Counted from the first letter of the stretch, positions 9,295-19,882 are shown. The stretch is 64,000 bases of DNA from Flavobacteriales bacterium (GCA_947454525.1 CANGJM010000002.1:124001-188000), one strand, 5' to 3'. The notes: a model not told the origin generated them from the letters alone. Translations and numbers: made by a program.

Positions 9295-9738
9295 TTAAAA
9301 TGGTAAAGAATCTTCAATATTATTTTCTAAACCGCTCATTGGTGAAGGATTAGCGGGCTTTCCTTCTTGGGAATATGGGGCGTTATTTCGCTCGGCTTGA
9401 TCGCTGCGAGTAAGAATGGTTAAATCATCACCAACAACTTCGGTAGCATAACGTGTGTTCCCTTCTTTGTCTTGCCAAGAGCGTTTCTTTAATTTTCCTT
9501 CGATGTAAACTTTGGATCCTTTACGGACGTACTTTTCAGCAATTTCTGCTAGTCCACGCCACAAAACGATGTCGTGCCAATCGGTAATTTCCTTGCGTTC
9601 TCCCGTTTGTTTGTCGTTGTAAATCTCTGACGTAGCCAGTGGGAAACTCGCAACGATGGATCCATTTTCAAGACGACGGACTTCAGGGTCTTTGCCTAGG
9701 TTTCCAATTAAAATTACTTTATTGACACTTCCATTCAT
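9295..9738 (-). CDS. ssb: Single-stranded DNA-binding protein
   Basis: The 147-residue protein has the OB-fold domain of bacterial SSB over residues 1-110 ([22 protein letters not shown], then the [30 protein letters not shown] block). A Pro/Asn-rich linker follows, and the acidic C-terminal tip EDSLPF matches the partner-binding tail of SSB. It leads the ssb-gldE-gldD-folK operon. A TAGTTTTG promoter element ends only 5 bp before the ATG, so the mRNA leader would be very short or absent. Confidence 0.96.
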   Translation of the reverse strand: MNGSVNKVILIGNLGKDPEVRRLENGSIVASFPLATSEIYNDKQTGERKEITDWHDIVLWRGLAEIAEKYVRKGSKVYIEGKLKKRSWQDKEGNTRYATEVVGDDLTILTRSDQAERNNAPYSQEGKPANPSPMSGLENNIEDSLPF

Positions 9739-9743
9739 TTGGA

Positions 9744-9751
9744 CAAAACTA
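9744..9751 (-). promoter_or_regulatory. Promoter -7 element of ssb-gldE-gldD-folK
   Basis: The minus strand reads TAGTTTTG (exact TAnnTTTG). Only 5 bp separate it from the ssb ATG, which predicts a near-leaderless transcript. Confidence 0.6.
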
Positions 9752-9774
9752 AAGGTTTACGGTATCAATAATAC

Positions 9775-12093
9775 TTATTTTTTTTTAAATGCGCGTTTTT
9801 TAGCTGGTTTTGCTGCATCCGTTTTTGAAATAGCGATGCATTCTTCCAAACTTAATTTTTCCGCTTCGGTTCCTTTCGGCAATTTGAAATTGTCTTTTCC
9901 GATTTTCAAATATGGACCATAACGTCCGTTGAGCAATTGAACATCTGGATTTTCATCGAAACTTTTAATCAAACGATTCGCTTCCACTTGAAGTTTTTCA
10001 AGGTAGATTTCTAGTGATCGTTCGTAGGTAATGGACATCGGATCTTCTCCTTTCGGAATTGATGCGAAAATCTTTCCAACTTGAACGTAGGGTCCAAAAC
10101 GACCGTTGTTGACTTTCATGTCTTGATCTTCGTATTGTCCAACAACGCGTGGTAATTGAAACAATTTCAAGGCATCTTCAAGAGAAATATTTCCAATGGA
10201 TTGATTTGGTTGAAGGGAAGCAAATAATGCTTTTTCACCATCCACTTTTTCATCACCAATCTGAACCATTGGTCCAAACTTGCCAATTCTAACGATGATT
10301 TTTCTTCCACTTTCAGGATGAACACCTAACTCGCGTTCGCCTGTAGCTCTTTCACTGTGTTCTAATGTATTTTCAACTACGGTGTGGAAAGGCTTGTAAA
10401 AAGTTTCCATCATGTTGGTCCACTCTAAACGTCCCTGCGCAATCTCATCGAATTCCGCTTCCACTTTCGCGGTAAATTGGTAATCCATGATTTGCTCAAA
10501 ATGTTCTTTGAGGTAGTCTGTTACGACAATTCCGATATCTGTTGGAAACAGTTTATTTCGGTCTTTCCCTGTCGTTTCGGATTTTTCTTCTTTCGAAATT
10601 TCTCCTTTGCTTAGGGTTAACAAACAGTAATTTCTAATTTCTCCTTCACGCTCTTGTTTTTCAACATATGTACGTTTTTGGATGGTCGATATGGTTGGCG
10701 CATACGTAGATGGACGACCAATACCAAGTTCTTCTAATTTTTTCACCAATGAAGCCTCTACGTAGCGAGATGGTGGACGCGTGAATCGTTCAACAGCTGT
10801 ACAAATCGATAAATCAACAGATTCGTTTACCGTAACTTTCGGTAGAAGTCCGTCTGTTTCTTCGTCTGATTCTTCGTCCAAACTTGATTCCATGTATACT
10901 TTTAGGAATCCGTCGAATACAATCACTTCACCTTTCGCTGTGAAATAATCACTTGTCGGTAATCCACCAATTTTTACGGTTGTACGCTCTAGTTTGGCAT
11001 GTGCCATTTGACTCGCAATGGATCTTTTCCAAATCAATTCATACAGTCTCGTTTCGTCACGTTCTGAATCGATGCTTGTTTTTCCAAAGTCAGTTGGACG
11101 TATCGCCTCATGCGCTTCTTGTGCGCCAGAACTTTTTGTCGTGTATTTTGTCGGTTTTGAATAATCGTTTCCGTAAAATTCTTCAATGGCTGCTTTCGCT
11201 CCATTCACGGCTGTTTCAGAAAGGTTCACAGAATCCGTTCTCATGTAGGTGATGTGTCCAGACTCATACAAACGTTGTGCAACGCTCATTGTTTTCGTTA
11301 CGGAAAACCCAAGTTTTAAACTGGCTTCCTGTTGTAATGTTGATGTCGTAAACGGTGCAGCAGGAGACTTTGTGCTTGGTTTTTGTTGTACATCATCGAT
11401 GACAAACGAAGTATTTCGACACAATTCCAAGAATTCTTGCGCCTCTTTTTCCCCGTTTAAATGACGGTTCAACTCTGCTTTTAATACACCGTTGTTTGCG
11501 CCAAAGTTTCCGTTGACACGAAAGAATGGGTTGACGTTGAATGCTTGAATTTCACGTTCGCGATCGACGATGAGTCGAACTGCTACGGATTGAACGCGTC
11601 CGGCTGATAAACTTGGACGCACTTTTTTCCAAAGAACGGGAGAAAGTTCAAATCCAACAATGCGATCTAATACACGACGAGCTTGCTGTGCATCCACTAA
11701 TTCCTTATTAATCTTACGCGGATTTTCAATTGCTTTTAAAACCGCTGTTTTCGTAATTTCATTAAAGGTAATACGGTGCGTATCTTTCTTTGCTAAATCT
11801 AGGGTCTCGAATAAGTGCCATGAAATCGCTTCTCCCTCGCGGTCCTCATCGGTAGCGAGCCAAACAACTTCTGCTGCTTTTGCTAATTTTTTCAATTCAG
11901 CTACGACTTGTTTCTTGTCGGCGCTGACTTCATACAAGGGATTGAAATGATTGTCAATTTCGATGGCTAGTCCTTTCTTGGTCAAATCTCGAACATGTCC
12001 GAAACTTGACTTTACAATGAAGTCTTTTCCAAGATATGATTCGATGGTTTTTGCCTTTGCAGGGGACTCAACGATGACGAGATTTTTTGACAT
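9775..12093 (-). CDS. topA: DNA topoisomerase I
   Basis: Type IA topoisomerase that relaxes negative supercoils. The track start (12150) is too early. The ATG at 12093 gives MSKNLVIVESPAKAKTIESYL, the canonical TopA N-terminus, and leaves a promoter element (TACATTTG) upstream. The 772-residue protein has the Toprim domain (ATDEDREGEAISWH), the active-site Tyr in ESGHITYMRTDSVNLS, and the type IA core with GIGRPSTYAPTI. The C-terminal half carries repeated FGPMVQIG/FGPYVQVG/YGPYLKIG units instead of Cys4 zinc fingers, as is common in this phylum. It ends in a basic tail (AKKRAFKKK). Confidence 0.96.
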   Translation of the reverse strand: MSKNLVIVESPAKAKTIESYLGKDFIVKSSFGHVRDLTKKGLAIEIDNHFNPLYEVSADKKQVVAELKKLAKAAEVVWLATDEDREGEAISWHLFETLDLAKKDTHRITFNEITKTAVLKAIENPRKINKELVDAQQARRVLDRIVGFELSPVLWKKVRPSLSAGRVQSVAVRLIVDREREIQAFNVNPFFRVNGNFGANNGVLKAELNRHLNGEKEAQEFLELCRNTSFVIDDVQQKPSTKSPAAPFTTSTLQQEASLKLGFSVTKTMSVAQRLYESGHITYMRTDSVNLSETAVNGAKAAIEEFYGNDYSKPTKYTTKSSGAQEAHEAIRPTDFGKTSIDSERDETRLYELIWKRSIASQMAHAKLERTTVKIGGLPTSDYFTAKGEVIVFDGFLKVYMESSLDEESDEETDGLLPKVTVNESVDLSICTAVERFTRPPSRYVEASLVKKLEELGIGRPSTYAPTISTIQKRTYVEKQEREGEIRNYCLLTLSKGEISKEEKSETTGKDRNKLFPTDIGIVVTDYLKEHFEQIMDYQFTAKVEAEFDEIAQGRLEWTNMMETFYKPFHTVVENTLEHSERATGERELGVHPESGRKIIVRIGKFGPMVQIGDEKVDGEKALFASLQPNQSIGNISLEDALKLFQLPRVVGQYEDQDMKVNNGRFGPYVQVGKIFASIPKGEDPMSITYERSLEIYLEKLQVEANRLIKSFDENPDVQLLNGRYGPYLKIGKDNFKLPKGTEAEKLSLEECIAISKTDAAKPAKKRAFKKK

Positions 12094-12109
12094 AAGAAGA
12101 ATTTTGGGA

Positions 12110-12117
12110 CAAATGTA
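12110..12117 (-). promoter_or_regulatory. topA promoter -7 element
   Basis: The minus strand reads TACATTTG (exact TAnnTTTG), 16 bp before the preferred topA start at 12093. It lies inside the ORF-track extension, which supports the downstream start. Confidence 0.6.
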
Positions 12118-12263
12118 TATGGAAAACACGGCAAATCGCAAGTTGTTCACTGCAAAATTTTTTGAGTCTTTTCCTTTAACCTATGGTTAAGAAAAATTTC
12201 CATAGAAAAAAAACTTATTCGATGAATTTGGTCTGTCAATTTGTCATGCGGTTTTATTTGTCG

Positions 12264-12271
12264 TAAATTTG
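12264..12271 (+). promoter_or_regulatory. miaB operon promoter (-33 and -7)
   Basis: TAAATTTG is an exact -7 match 24 bp upstream of miaB. A TTTG ends at 12243, a 20-bp spacing that fits the Bacteroidota -33/-7 arrangement. This is the best two-part promoter seen in the window. Confidence 0.65.
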
Positions 12272-12295
12272 TGTCCCTAGAAATAAACGTAAGCA

Positions 12296-13729
12296 ATGGA
12301 ATTTGAAAATAAAGTGATTGATGAATCAATGCAGGGAACTGCCATCGAATTACAAAATCAAGGAGGAGAAGGAAAGAAAAAACTGTACCTGGAAAGTTAT
12401 GGTTGTCAGATGAATTTTTCTGACAGTGAGGTTGTTGCTTCCATTTTAGCACAAGATGGTTACGAAACTACGCGTAATATGGATGAAGCAGATGTGATCC
12501 TTTTAAATACCTGTTCTATTCGTGAAAATGCCGAGCAGCGTGTGCGTAATCGCTTGACTGAATTCAAAATCAAAAAAGAAAATAACCCGGAATTAGTGGT
12601 AGGAGTGTTAGGTTGCATGGCCGAACGACTTAAAAAGAATCTACTGGAGGAAGAAAAATTGGTGGATTTAGTCGCAGGTCCGGATGCTTACCGAGATTTG
12701 CCTAATTTAATTGAAGAAGTAGGAACAGGACAAAAAGCAGTCAATGTATTGCTGTCGCGTGACGAAACCTACGCTGATATTTCTCCTGTTCGTTTAGATC
12801 AAGGTGGAATCGCAGCTTTCGTAACGATCATGCGTGGATGCGATAACATGTGTTCGTTCTGCGTTGTGCCATTTACGCGTGGTAGAGAGCGTTCACGCGA
12901 CCCACAAACGATTGTGGAAGAATGCAAAGATCTATTTTCCCGTGGATACCGTGAAGTCACCTTGCTTGGACAAAATGTGGATTCATACCGATGGAATTTA
13001 AGTTCCAAAGGAGAAGTGAAAAATGCAGAAGAGCCTACAACCAACTTTGCGCAATTGATGGAAATGGTTGCGTTAGTCTCACCTCTTTTACGCGTTCGTT
13101 TCAGTACTTCACATCCAAAAGACATGACGGATGATGTGCTTGAAATCATGGCGAAATACGAAAATATTTGTCCTTACATACATTTACCAGTACAATCTGG
13201 AAACACGGATGTCCTTTACCGCATGAACCGTGGATATTCACGTGAATGGTACATGGAGCGCATCAATGCCATTCACCGCATTGTTCCAAATTGTGCGATT
13301 TCAACGGATGTTATTACTGGATTCTGTGGTGAAACTGAAGAGGAACACCAAGAAACACTTTCCTTAATGGATTTCGTTGAGTACGATTTTGCTTACATGT
13401 TTAAGTATTCAGAACGTCCAAAAACCCTTGCGGAACGAAGATTCGAAGATGATATTCCCGAAGATGTAAAAGGACGACGTTTGAATGAAATCATTGAAAA
13501 GCAATTGGCGCATTCATTGAAAAGCAATCAAAAGCAAATTGGTACGGTACAAAAAGTATTAATTGAAGGTAATTCGAAACGTTCGGAAGAACATTTATGC
13601 GGAAGAACCGGAAGAAATTCGATGGTTGTTTTTCCAAAAGAATCATACGAGAAAGCACAATATGTGATGGTTCGAATCGATAGTTGTACTTCTGCAACAC
13701 TGATGGGTGAAGTAGTTTCTGTTTGTTAA
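12296..13729 (+). CDS. miaB: tRNA-2-methylthio-N6-dimethylallyladenosine synthase MiaB
   Basis: Radical-SAM methylthiotransferase that thiomethylates i6A37 in tRNAs reading UNN codons. The 477-residue protein has the N-terminal UPF0004 domain ([20 protein letters not shown], then [13 protein letters not shown] and [10 protein letters not shown], supplying the three Cys of one cluster). It also has the radical-SAM motif CDNMCSFC in [21 protein letters not shown], and a C-terminal TRAM domain ([11 protein letters not shown] to the end). It is first in a run with an AAA+ activator, lptE, an acidic protein and secG, ending at the terminator at 16.95 kb. The next ATG is 11 bp beyond its stop. Confidence 0.95.
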   Translation: MEFENKVIDESMQGTAIELQNQGGEGKKKLYLESYGCQMNFSDSEVVASILAQDGYETTRNMDEADVILLNTCSIRENAEQRVRNRLTEFKIKKENNPELVVGVLGCMAERLKKNLLEEEKLVDLVAGPDAYRDLPNLIEEVGTGQKAVNVLLSRDETYADISPVRLDQGGIAAFVTIMRGCDNMCSFCVVPFTRGRERSRDPQTIVEECKDLFSRGYREVTLLGQNVDSYRWNLSSKGEVKNAEEPTTNFAQLMEMVALVSPLLRVRFSTSHPKDMTDDVLEIMAKYENICPYIHLPVQSGNTDVLYRMNRGYSREWYMERINAIHRIVPNCAISTDVITGFCGETEEEHQETLSLMDFVEYDFAYMFKYSERPKTLAERRFEDDIPEDVKGRRLNEIIEKQLAHSLKSNQKQIGTVQKVLIEGNSKRSEEHLCGRTGRNSMVVFPKESYEKAQYVMVRIDSCTSATLMGEVVSVC

Positions 13730-13740
13730 ACGCTATTCAG

Positions 13741-14985
13741 ATGAATATTCAACAAGTTAAACAGCGCTTTGGAATTATCGGGAATTCTCCGATGTTGAAC
13801 CGCGCCTTGGAAGTTGCGATGCAGGTTGCACCAACGGACATTTCTGTACTTGTGACGGGAGAAAGTGGAACAGGAAAAGAAATCATCCCACAGGTGATTC
13901 ACCAATTGAGTTCGCGCAAACACGGAGAGTACATTGCGGTGAACTGTGGTGCGATTCCGGAAGGAACAATCGATTCGGAATTGTTTGGACACGAAAAAGG
14001 ATCGTTTACTGGAGCGAGTGGAAGTCGACAAGGATACTTCGAAGTGGCAAACGGCGGAACCATTTTTTTGGATGAGGTCGCAGAATTACCGATGCAAACG
14101 CAAGTCCGTTTGTTACGTGTTTTGGAAACGGGTGAATTTATTCGCGTTGGATCCTCTAAAGTGATTAAAACGAACGTGCGAGTAGTCGCTGCTACGAATG
14201 AAAACATGCAACAAGCCATTCATTCTGGAAAATTTCGCGAAGATTTATTTTACCGCTTAAGCACGGTTCCAATTCAGCTTCCAGCGTTGAAAAACAGACA
14301 GGAAGACGTTCATTTATTATTTCGCAAATTCGCAAATGACTTTGCTGAAAAGTACCGGATGCCAGCGATTAAATTGTCTGATGAGGCAGTGATTTTACTC
14401 CAAAATTATCCCTGGCCAGGAAATATTCGCCAATTGAAAAATTTAGTGGAGCAATTGTCGGTGATCGAAACGGCGCGTGACATTGATGCAATGATGCTCG
14501 CTTCGTATTTGCAGCCGATTGCGGAGAAGTCGAGTTTCTTGGTCAAAAATGATCAAACACAAGAATCGATTTCAGAACGAGAATTGATGTACAAGTTTCT
14601 TTTCGACATGAAAAAAGACTTGACGGAGTTAAAGAAATTGGTTTTAGAAGTCATCAATAATGGTCAATCCGTCAACCTAAATCAGGATCAAACAGCATTA
14701 GTGAATCGCATTTACCAAGATGTTTACGAAGACGCGCCTGTCTCTGCTCGCATGCTTCCTTCTGGAACAGCGAACGACGCACATGCAACGTATCCTGCAA
14801 CATCAGAAGCGTTTGAGATACACGAAGAAATAGAAGAATCCTTATCTTTGGAAGATCGCGAAAAGGAATTGATTCAGAAAGCTTTAGAAAAACACCGAGG
14901 AAAGCGCAAGTATGCAGCTCTTGAATTAGGAATTTCTGAACGAACACTTTACCGCAAAATTAAGGAATACCAACTAGGAGAATAA
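13741..14985 (+). CDS. Sigma-54-dependent AAA+ transcriptional activator (Fis-type HTH)
   Basis: The 414-residue product has a sigma-54 interaction AAA+ domain starting almost at residue 1, with no receiver or sensor domain. Walker A is GESGTGKE (residues 40-47) and Walker B is [11 protein letters not shown]. The sigma-54-contacting loop is GSFTGA (87-92) instead of the usual GAFTGA. After a variable acidic linker, a Fis-type helix-turn-helix closes the protein ([24 protein letters not shown]). The track start (TTG at 13723) overlaps the miaB stop; the ATG at 13741 fits better. The lptE ATG overlaps its stop (TAATG), so they are coupled. Targets are unknown; this locus order is familiar in flavobacteria. 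Confidence 0.9.
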   Translation: MNIQQVKQRFGIIGNSPMLNRALEVAMQVAPTDISVLVTGESGTGKEIIPQVIHQLSSRKHGEYIAVNCGAIPEGTIDSELFGHEKGSFTGASGSRQGYFEVANGGTIFLDEVAELPMQTQVRLLRVLETGEFIRVGSSKVIKTNVRVVAATNENMQQAIHSGKFREDLFYRLSTVPIQLPALKNRQEDVHLLFRKFANDFAEKYRMPAIKLSDEAVILLQNYPWPGNIRQLKNLVEQLSVIETARDIDAMMLASYLQPIAEKSSFLVKNDQTQESISERELMYKFLFDMKKDLTELKKLVLEVINNGQSVNLNQDQTALVNRIYQDVYEDAPVSARMLPSGTANDAHATYPATSEAFEIHEEIEESLSLEDREKELIQKALEKHRGKRKYAALELGISERTLYRKIKEYQLGE

Positions 14986-15494
14986 TGAAGTACGTTTTAT
15001 TCATTTTCGTGGCAATTGGATTAAGTGCTTGCTGGCCAAGTAGCTTTTCGTTCAGAGATACTGGAGGAATGCCCGAGGAATGGAAAACATTTACCTTAAA
15101 AACCTTGTCCTTAGAAGCTGCAACGTGCCCCTTGAATTTTGCTGCTGTGCTATCTGAAAACATGAAGGACGGCGTTCAGAACAACACGCCACTTTTGTTA
15201 AATACAAGCTATGGCAAAGGGGAAGTGAATATGGAAGGGAAAATAACCCAATATTCCGTTCAACCCTTGGCTGTTCAGGGAAACAACAATGCATCTCAAA
15301 ATCGATTGACGATGACTGTCGTGATGACCATTAACATTACAAAGCCCAAAGAAGAACAATGGACCATGACCAGCACGCGTTTCGCTGATTTCAGTTCTGG
15401 AACGAATCTTTCCCAAGTGGAAACGAAATTGTTTGAAGATATTTCCGCTCAAATGGTACAAGACCTAATCAATAAATTATTAAGTAACTGGTGA
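14985..15494 (+). CDS. lptE: LptE family LPS-assembly lipoprotein
   Basis: LptE plugs and helps assemble LptD, the outer-membrane LPS translocon. The 169-residue protein begins with a lipoprotein signal (FVAIGLSAC, Cys about 16), then the Bacteroidota LptE pattern: early SFSFRDTGGMPEEWKTFTLKTL, a short Pro-containing segment, EGKITQYSVQPLAVQGNNNASQNRLTMTVVM, and a final amphipathic helix (LFEDISAQMVQDLINKLLSNW). It overlaps the upstream activator stop by 1 bp and the next ORF starts on its own TGATG, so these are co-translated. Sequence similarity to E. coli LptE is low, so the call rests on pattern and context. Confidence 0.82.
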   Translation: MKYVLFIFVAIGLSACWPSSFSFRDTGGMPEEWKTFTLKTLSLEAATCPLNFAAVLSENMKDGVQNNTPLLLNTSYGKGEVNMEGKITQYSVQPLAVQGNNNASQNRLTMTVVMTINITKPKEEQWTMTSTRFADFSSGTNLSQVETKLFEDISAQMVQDLINKLLSNW

Positions 15495-16621
15495 TGTTAA
15501 GCAGCGAATCCATTCACCAACAGATGCGAAACACATCCAGCTGTTCGACTCTTCACTTAAATGAGTTGAAAGAGCTCATGGATTTGTATCCCTATGCTTC
15601 AAGTATCGTCACTCTGTATTTGAAGTCCTTGGCGAATGATCAGGATTTACGCTTGAGTTCACAGTTAGAAAAATACGCGTACCAAATTCCTAACCGTACT
15701 TTGTTGTATGATTTGCTTGTTACCCAAACAAATATCCCGAGGGAAGAGGTGACTGCACAACCAGAAATCATTCAAGAAGTTCGTGCCGAAATCCCTGTGG
15801 AGGAGAAAACGACCGAAGTGGAACAGACCGCACCGATTGTTCCTATCTCGGTAGAAACGAGTGTCGCAGAACAAACAGTCGAAGTGGAACAGATTGCACC
15901 AATTGTTTCTATATCGGCAGAAGTGCTTCCAATCGAACAAACAGAAACGCCTGTTTTCTCGGAGGAAGAAACAGAGGAGTTAGAGACATTGATTGAACCA
16001 GTTTCTAAAACCGAGATTCTTTCGACTGAAGAAATAGAAGTTAAACAAGAAGTTCTGGACGAAGGAGAGGAAGAAAGCTCCTTGAACATTCCTCATCAAA
16101 TGGAAGAGACAAGGGAGATGGATGAGGTGGATACCATGATTCAATCGGCGGTAATTTCATCATCTTACCTGCAATTGGCCTATCCAGGTGCGGCTGAAGA
16201 AGTGGAATCAGAAGAAAAAAATATTCCGACCGAAGAAACCCAACCCGAAGAAGTTAAATTGGAAACGATTCAAGTACTTGAACCATCCACTACGGCAGAA
16301 CCGAAGTCCTTTACAGATTGGTTGAAAATGGGAGAGATTTTGAATGGAAGCACCGAAGATCCAGCGCCAGAGGAGAAAAAACCGAGTTTCTATCACTTCG
16401 AAAAACCGAAGAAAGAATTCTTTTCCCCTGTCAAAAAAGCGAAGGAAAGTCTGGACGAAAATAAGATGCCTGTGAGTGAAACACTAGCTCAGGTATTTGC
16501 CTTGCAAGGAAATATTAACAAAGCAATTCTCGTTTATGAGCAATTAATTTTGATTTTTCCAGAAAAAAAGAGTTTCTTTGCAAGCCAAATTAGAAATTTA
16601 AAGAGAAAACTTAATTCTTAA
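15494..16621 (+). CDS. Acidic repeat-containing protein of unknown function
   Basis: The 375-residue product has no signal peptide or membrane segment and is probably cytoplasmic. Residues 1-80 look globular and helical (LNELKELMDLYPYASSIVTLYLKSL). Residues about 85-265 are low-complexity and strongly acidic, including two adjacent 22-residue repeats (EVEQTAPIVPISVE and EVEQIAPIVSISAE). The C-terminal 50 residues form a TPR-like helical pair (VSETLAQVFALQGNINKAILVYEQL). The track begins at a GTG; the ATG one codon later, overlapping the lptE stop as TGATG, is preferred. It lies between lptE and secG in one operon, which hints at an envelope-related role, but nothing firmer can be said. Confidence 0.8.
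   Translation: MLSSESIHQQMRNTSSCSTLHLNELKELMDLYPYASSIVTLYLKSLANDQDLRLSSQLEKYAYQIPNRTLLYDLLVTQTNIPREEVTAQPEIIQEVRAEIPVEEKTTEVEQTAPIVPISVETSVAEQTVEVEQIAPIVSISAEVLPIEQTETPVFSEEETEELETLIEPVSKTEILSTEEIEVKQEVLDEGEEESSLNIPHQMEETREMDEVDTMIQSAVISSSYLQLAYPGAAEEVESEEKNIPTEETQPEEVKLETIQVLEPSTTAEPKSFTDWLKMGEILNGSTEDPAPEEKKPSFYHFEKPKKEFFSPVKKAKESLDENKMPVSETLAQVFALQGNINKAILVYEQLILIFPEKKSFFASQIRNLKRKLNS
15815..15946 (+). repeat. Two-copy 66-bp in-frame tandem repeat
   Basis: Two adjacent 66-bp units (15815-15880 and 15881-15946), both opening with GAAGTGGAACAGA and closing with GAACAAACAG, encode 22-residue repeats in the acidic protein. The copies have diverged at many positions, so the duplication is old. 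Confidence 0.75.
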
Positions 16622-16623
16622 TC

Positions 16624-16923
16624 ATGGATTTATTATTGTCTATCATCATCATCGCAGCAAGTATTTTGCTGATTTTAGTTGTTTACGTTCAAAACCCGAA
16701 AGGTGGAGGCTTAAGCTCAGATTTCGGATCCCCATCTCAATTGGGTGGTGTTCAGAAAACAAATGAGTTGATTGATAAAATGACTTGGGGATTGGCTGCA
16801 ACAATTGTTGTAGTGAGTTTAGTGATGACGATTCGTCAACCAAAAGCAGCTAAACCAGTTGCTCCTCAACAAACACAACAAGGACAAGGGCAAGGACAAG
16901 CGCCAGCTCAAGGAAATAAATAA
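16624..16923 (+). CDS. secG: Preprotein translocase subunit SecG
   Basis: SecG is the small membrane subunit that assists SecYEG translocation. The 99-residue protein has two membrane helices (about 3-22 and 52-72) joined by a loop with the SecG signature NPKGGGLSSDFGSPSQLGG. A Gln/Gly-rich hydrophilic tail (TQQGQGQGQAPAQGNK) follows, common in Bacteroidota SecG. It starts 2 bp after the acidic protein gene and is followed by a strong terminator, so it ends the miaB-to-secG operon. Confidence 0.94.
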   Translation: MDLLLSIIIIAASILLILVVYVQNPKGGGLSSDFGSPSQLGGVQKTNELIDKMTWGLAATIVVVSLVMTIRQPKAAKPVAPQQTQQGQGQGQAPAQGNK

Positions 16924-16942
16924 GATTCGGTTCCGACCGTAG

Positions 16943-16978
16943 AAATGTCAGTATGTCACGCATGCTGACATTTTTTTT
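16943..16978 (+). terminator. Terminator of the miaB-secG operon
   Basis: A 13-bp stem with one G-U pair (AAATGTCAGTATG with CATGCTGACATTT, loop TCACG) is followed directly by an eight-base T-run, 19 bp past the secG stop. Confidence 0.9.
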
Positions 16979-16998
16979 GTCCAAAAGCGAAAAAATGT

Positions 16999-17025
16999 CC
17001 ACTTTCCACGAGTGGCATAATATTG
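16999..17025 (+). promoter_or_regulatory. Putative groES-groEL promoter with small inverted repeat
   Basis: TAATATTG (17018-17025) matches TAnnTTTG at all but one specified position, 29 bp before groES. Just upstream is a short inverted repeat, CCACT-N7-AGTGG (16999-17015), which might be an operator. No CIRCE element (TTAGCACTC-N9-GAGTGCTAA) is present. Confidence 0.4.
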
Positions 17026-17054
17026 GTAAAATTAACATCCAAAATAAATAAACA

Positions 17055-17330
17055 ATGTCAGTAAATTTTAAACCTTTGGCAGACAGAGTTCTGGTAGAAC
17101 CTGCGCCAGCAGAGCAAAAAACAGCAAGTGGAATCATTATTCCAGACACAGCAAAAGAAAAACCATTGCGCGGAATTGTTGTAGCAGCTGGTTCCGGTAA
17201 AAAAGATGAGCCAATGTCAGTGAACGTTGGAGATTCTGTTTTATACGGACAATACGCTGGTACGGAAATCAAAATCGATGGTGCGAACTATCTGATTATG
17301 AGAGAATCTGATATTTATGGAATTTTTTAA
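17055..17330 (+). CDS. groES: Co-chaperonin GroES
   Basis: GroES caps the GroEL cage during ATP-driven folding. The 91-residue product matches the family throughout: [33 protein letters not shown] including the mobile loop, the VVAAGSG turn, [29 protein letters not shown]. It precedes groEL by 22 bp and shares its transcript. Confidence 0.97.
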   Translation: MSVNFKPLADRVLVEPAPAEQKTASGIIIPDTAKEKPLRGIVVAAGSGKKDEPMSVNVGDSVLYGQYAGTEIKIDGANYLIMRESDIYGIF

Positions 17331-17334
17331 TTAA

Positions 17335-18990
<1,656 letters not shown>

Positions 18991-18997
18991 GATTTAT

Positions 18998-19015
18998 AAG
19001 AGCCTTCGGGCTCTT
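18998..19015 (+). terminator. Hairpin after groEL (first)
   Basis: AAGAGCC-TTCG-GGCTCTT forms a perfect 7-bp stem with a very stable UUCG tetraloop, 7 bp past the groEL stop. The following sequence is only moderately T-rich, so it may stabilise the mRNA 3' end as much as terminate. Confidence 0.65.
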
Positions 19016-19067
19016 TCCCGTTTCCTTCTTCCCGATTCATTCGGATAGCTGGAGACGACTCTATATG

Positions 19068-19093
19068 GCCACTCGCAAGAGTGGCTTTTTTTT
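19068..19093 (+). terminator. Terminator after groEL (second)
   Basis: GCCACTC-GCAA-GAGTGGC forms a 7-bp stem with a GNRA loop and eight T residues follow. It is about 80 bp past the groEL stop and separates that operon from the SRAP gene. Confidence 0.85.
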
Positions 19094-19141
19094 GTCCCAA
19101 CTTTTCATCTTGTTTCTTAACTTTAACATTCAATCTTGTTT

Positions 19142-19852
19142 ATGTGCTACGCGAATTCTTCTACCTCAGTCAATATTGATTTAGCGAAACGCTACCAAAA
19201 GGTCGTTCCAGAGTTGATTCCAGATAAACCAACGTTTTACGCATCGGGATTCGATCATCCCAATTGGCGTATTGTTACGACTGACCCGCACATTCAACAA
19301 ATGAACTGGGGACTCGTTCCCTTTTGGTTTAAAGGTCAAAATCGTTTGGATGTAAGTAATAAAACACTCAATGCGCGCATCGAAACGTTAGAAGAACGAA
19401 GTTCCTTCAAGCATTTATGGAATCGACAACATTGCTTGGTTCCTTCCTCCGGATTTTTTGACTGGCAACACCAAGGGAAAAACCGAATTCCATACTTTAT
19501 TCGTTGCAAAGAGCACGAACTCTTTTCGCTAGCAGGAATGTACGATACGTGGATGAATACGCATACGCAAACCATGGAACAGACTTTTACCATCGTGACC
19601 TGTGAAGCGAATGAGTTAATGGCAGAAATCCACAACGTGAAAAAACGCATGCCCTTGATTTTAACACCTGAATTGGAAGCTGATTGGTTGAGTGGGAACT
19701 TTCAATGGGACCTTTCCAAACGCATTCCTTCCGATAAACTCATCGCTCATACCATCAATAAACGTTTAATCCTCTCTCCTCAAGCAAATAGCGCGGAAAT
19801 ACATAAAGAATTTATGGACGATAGTCAACGTCAAACAAATCTATTTGACTAA
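19142..19852 (+). CDS. SRAP-domain abasic-site-processing protein (YedK/HMCES family)
   Basis: SRAP proteins covalently cap abasic sites in single-stranded DNA through the amine and thiol of Cys2. The track starts at a TTG (19136); the ATG at 19142 yields Met-Cys-Tyr, placing Cys at position 2 as catalysis requires, so I moved the start. The 236-residue protein shows NWGLVPFWFKG, LNARIETLEERSSFKHLW, RQHCLVPSSGFF, the PYFI strand, SLAGMYDTW, and the active-site His block HNVKKRMPLIL. One oddity: the GFYEW-type motif bearing the catalytic Glu reads GFFDW, so Asp replaces Glu. A promoter-like TAACTTTA lies about 15 bp upstream. Confidence 0.9.
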   Translation: MCYANSSTSVNIDLAKRYQKVVPELIPDKPTFYASGFDHPNWRIVTTDPHIQQMNWGLVPFWFKGQNRLDVSNKTLNARIETLEERSSFKHLWNRQHCLVPSSGFFDWQHQGKNRIPYFIRCKEHELFSLAGMYDTWMNTHTQTMEQTFTIVTCEANELMAEIHNVKKRMPLILTPELEADWLSGNFQWDLSKRIPSDKLIAHTINKRLILSPQANSAEIHKEFMDDSQRQTNLFD

Positions 19853-19861
19853 TTTTGGCAT

Positions 19862-19869
19862 TACATTTG
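19862..19869 (+). promoter_or_regulatory. Promoter -7 element upstream of the 224-residue lipoprotein gene
   Basis: TACATTTG is an exact TAnnTTTG match, 13 bp before the GTG start at 19883 and 10 bp after the SRAP stop. It probably drives the three-gene lipoprotein/secreted-protein cluster. Confidence 0.55.
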
Positions 19870-19882
19870 ATTTCAATCGCAC

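Noticed and set aside
12147-12452. Minus-strand ORF across the miaB promoter
   Set aside because: It overlaps the miaB start and promoter on the opposite strand, and shows no domain or signal peptide.
16942-17055. CIRCE (HrcA) element upstream of groES
   Set aside because: No TTAGCACTC-N9-GAGTGCTAA or close variant was found; the short CCACT/AGTGG repeat does not match it.
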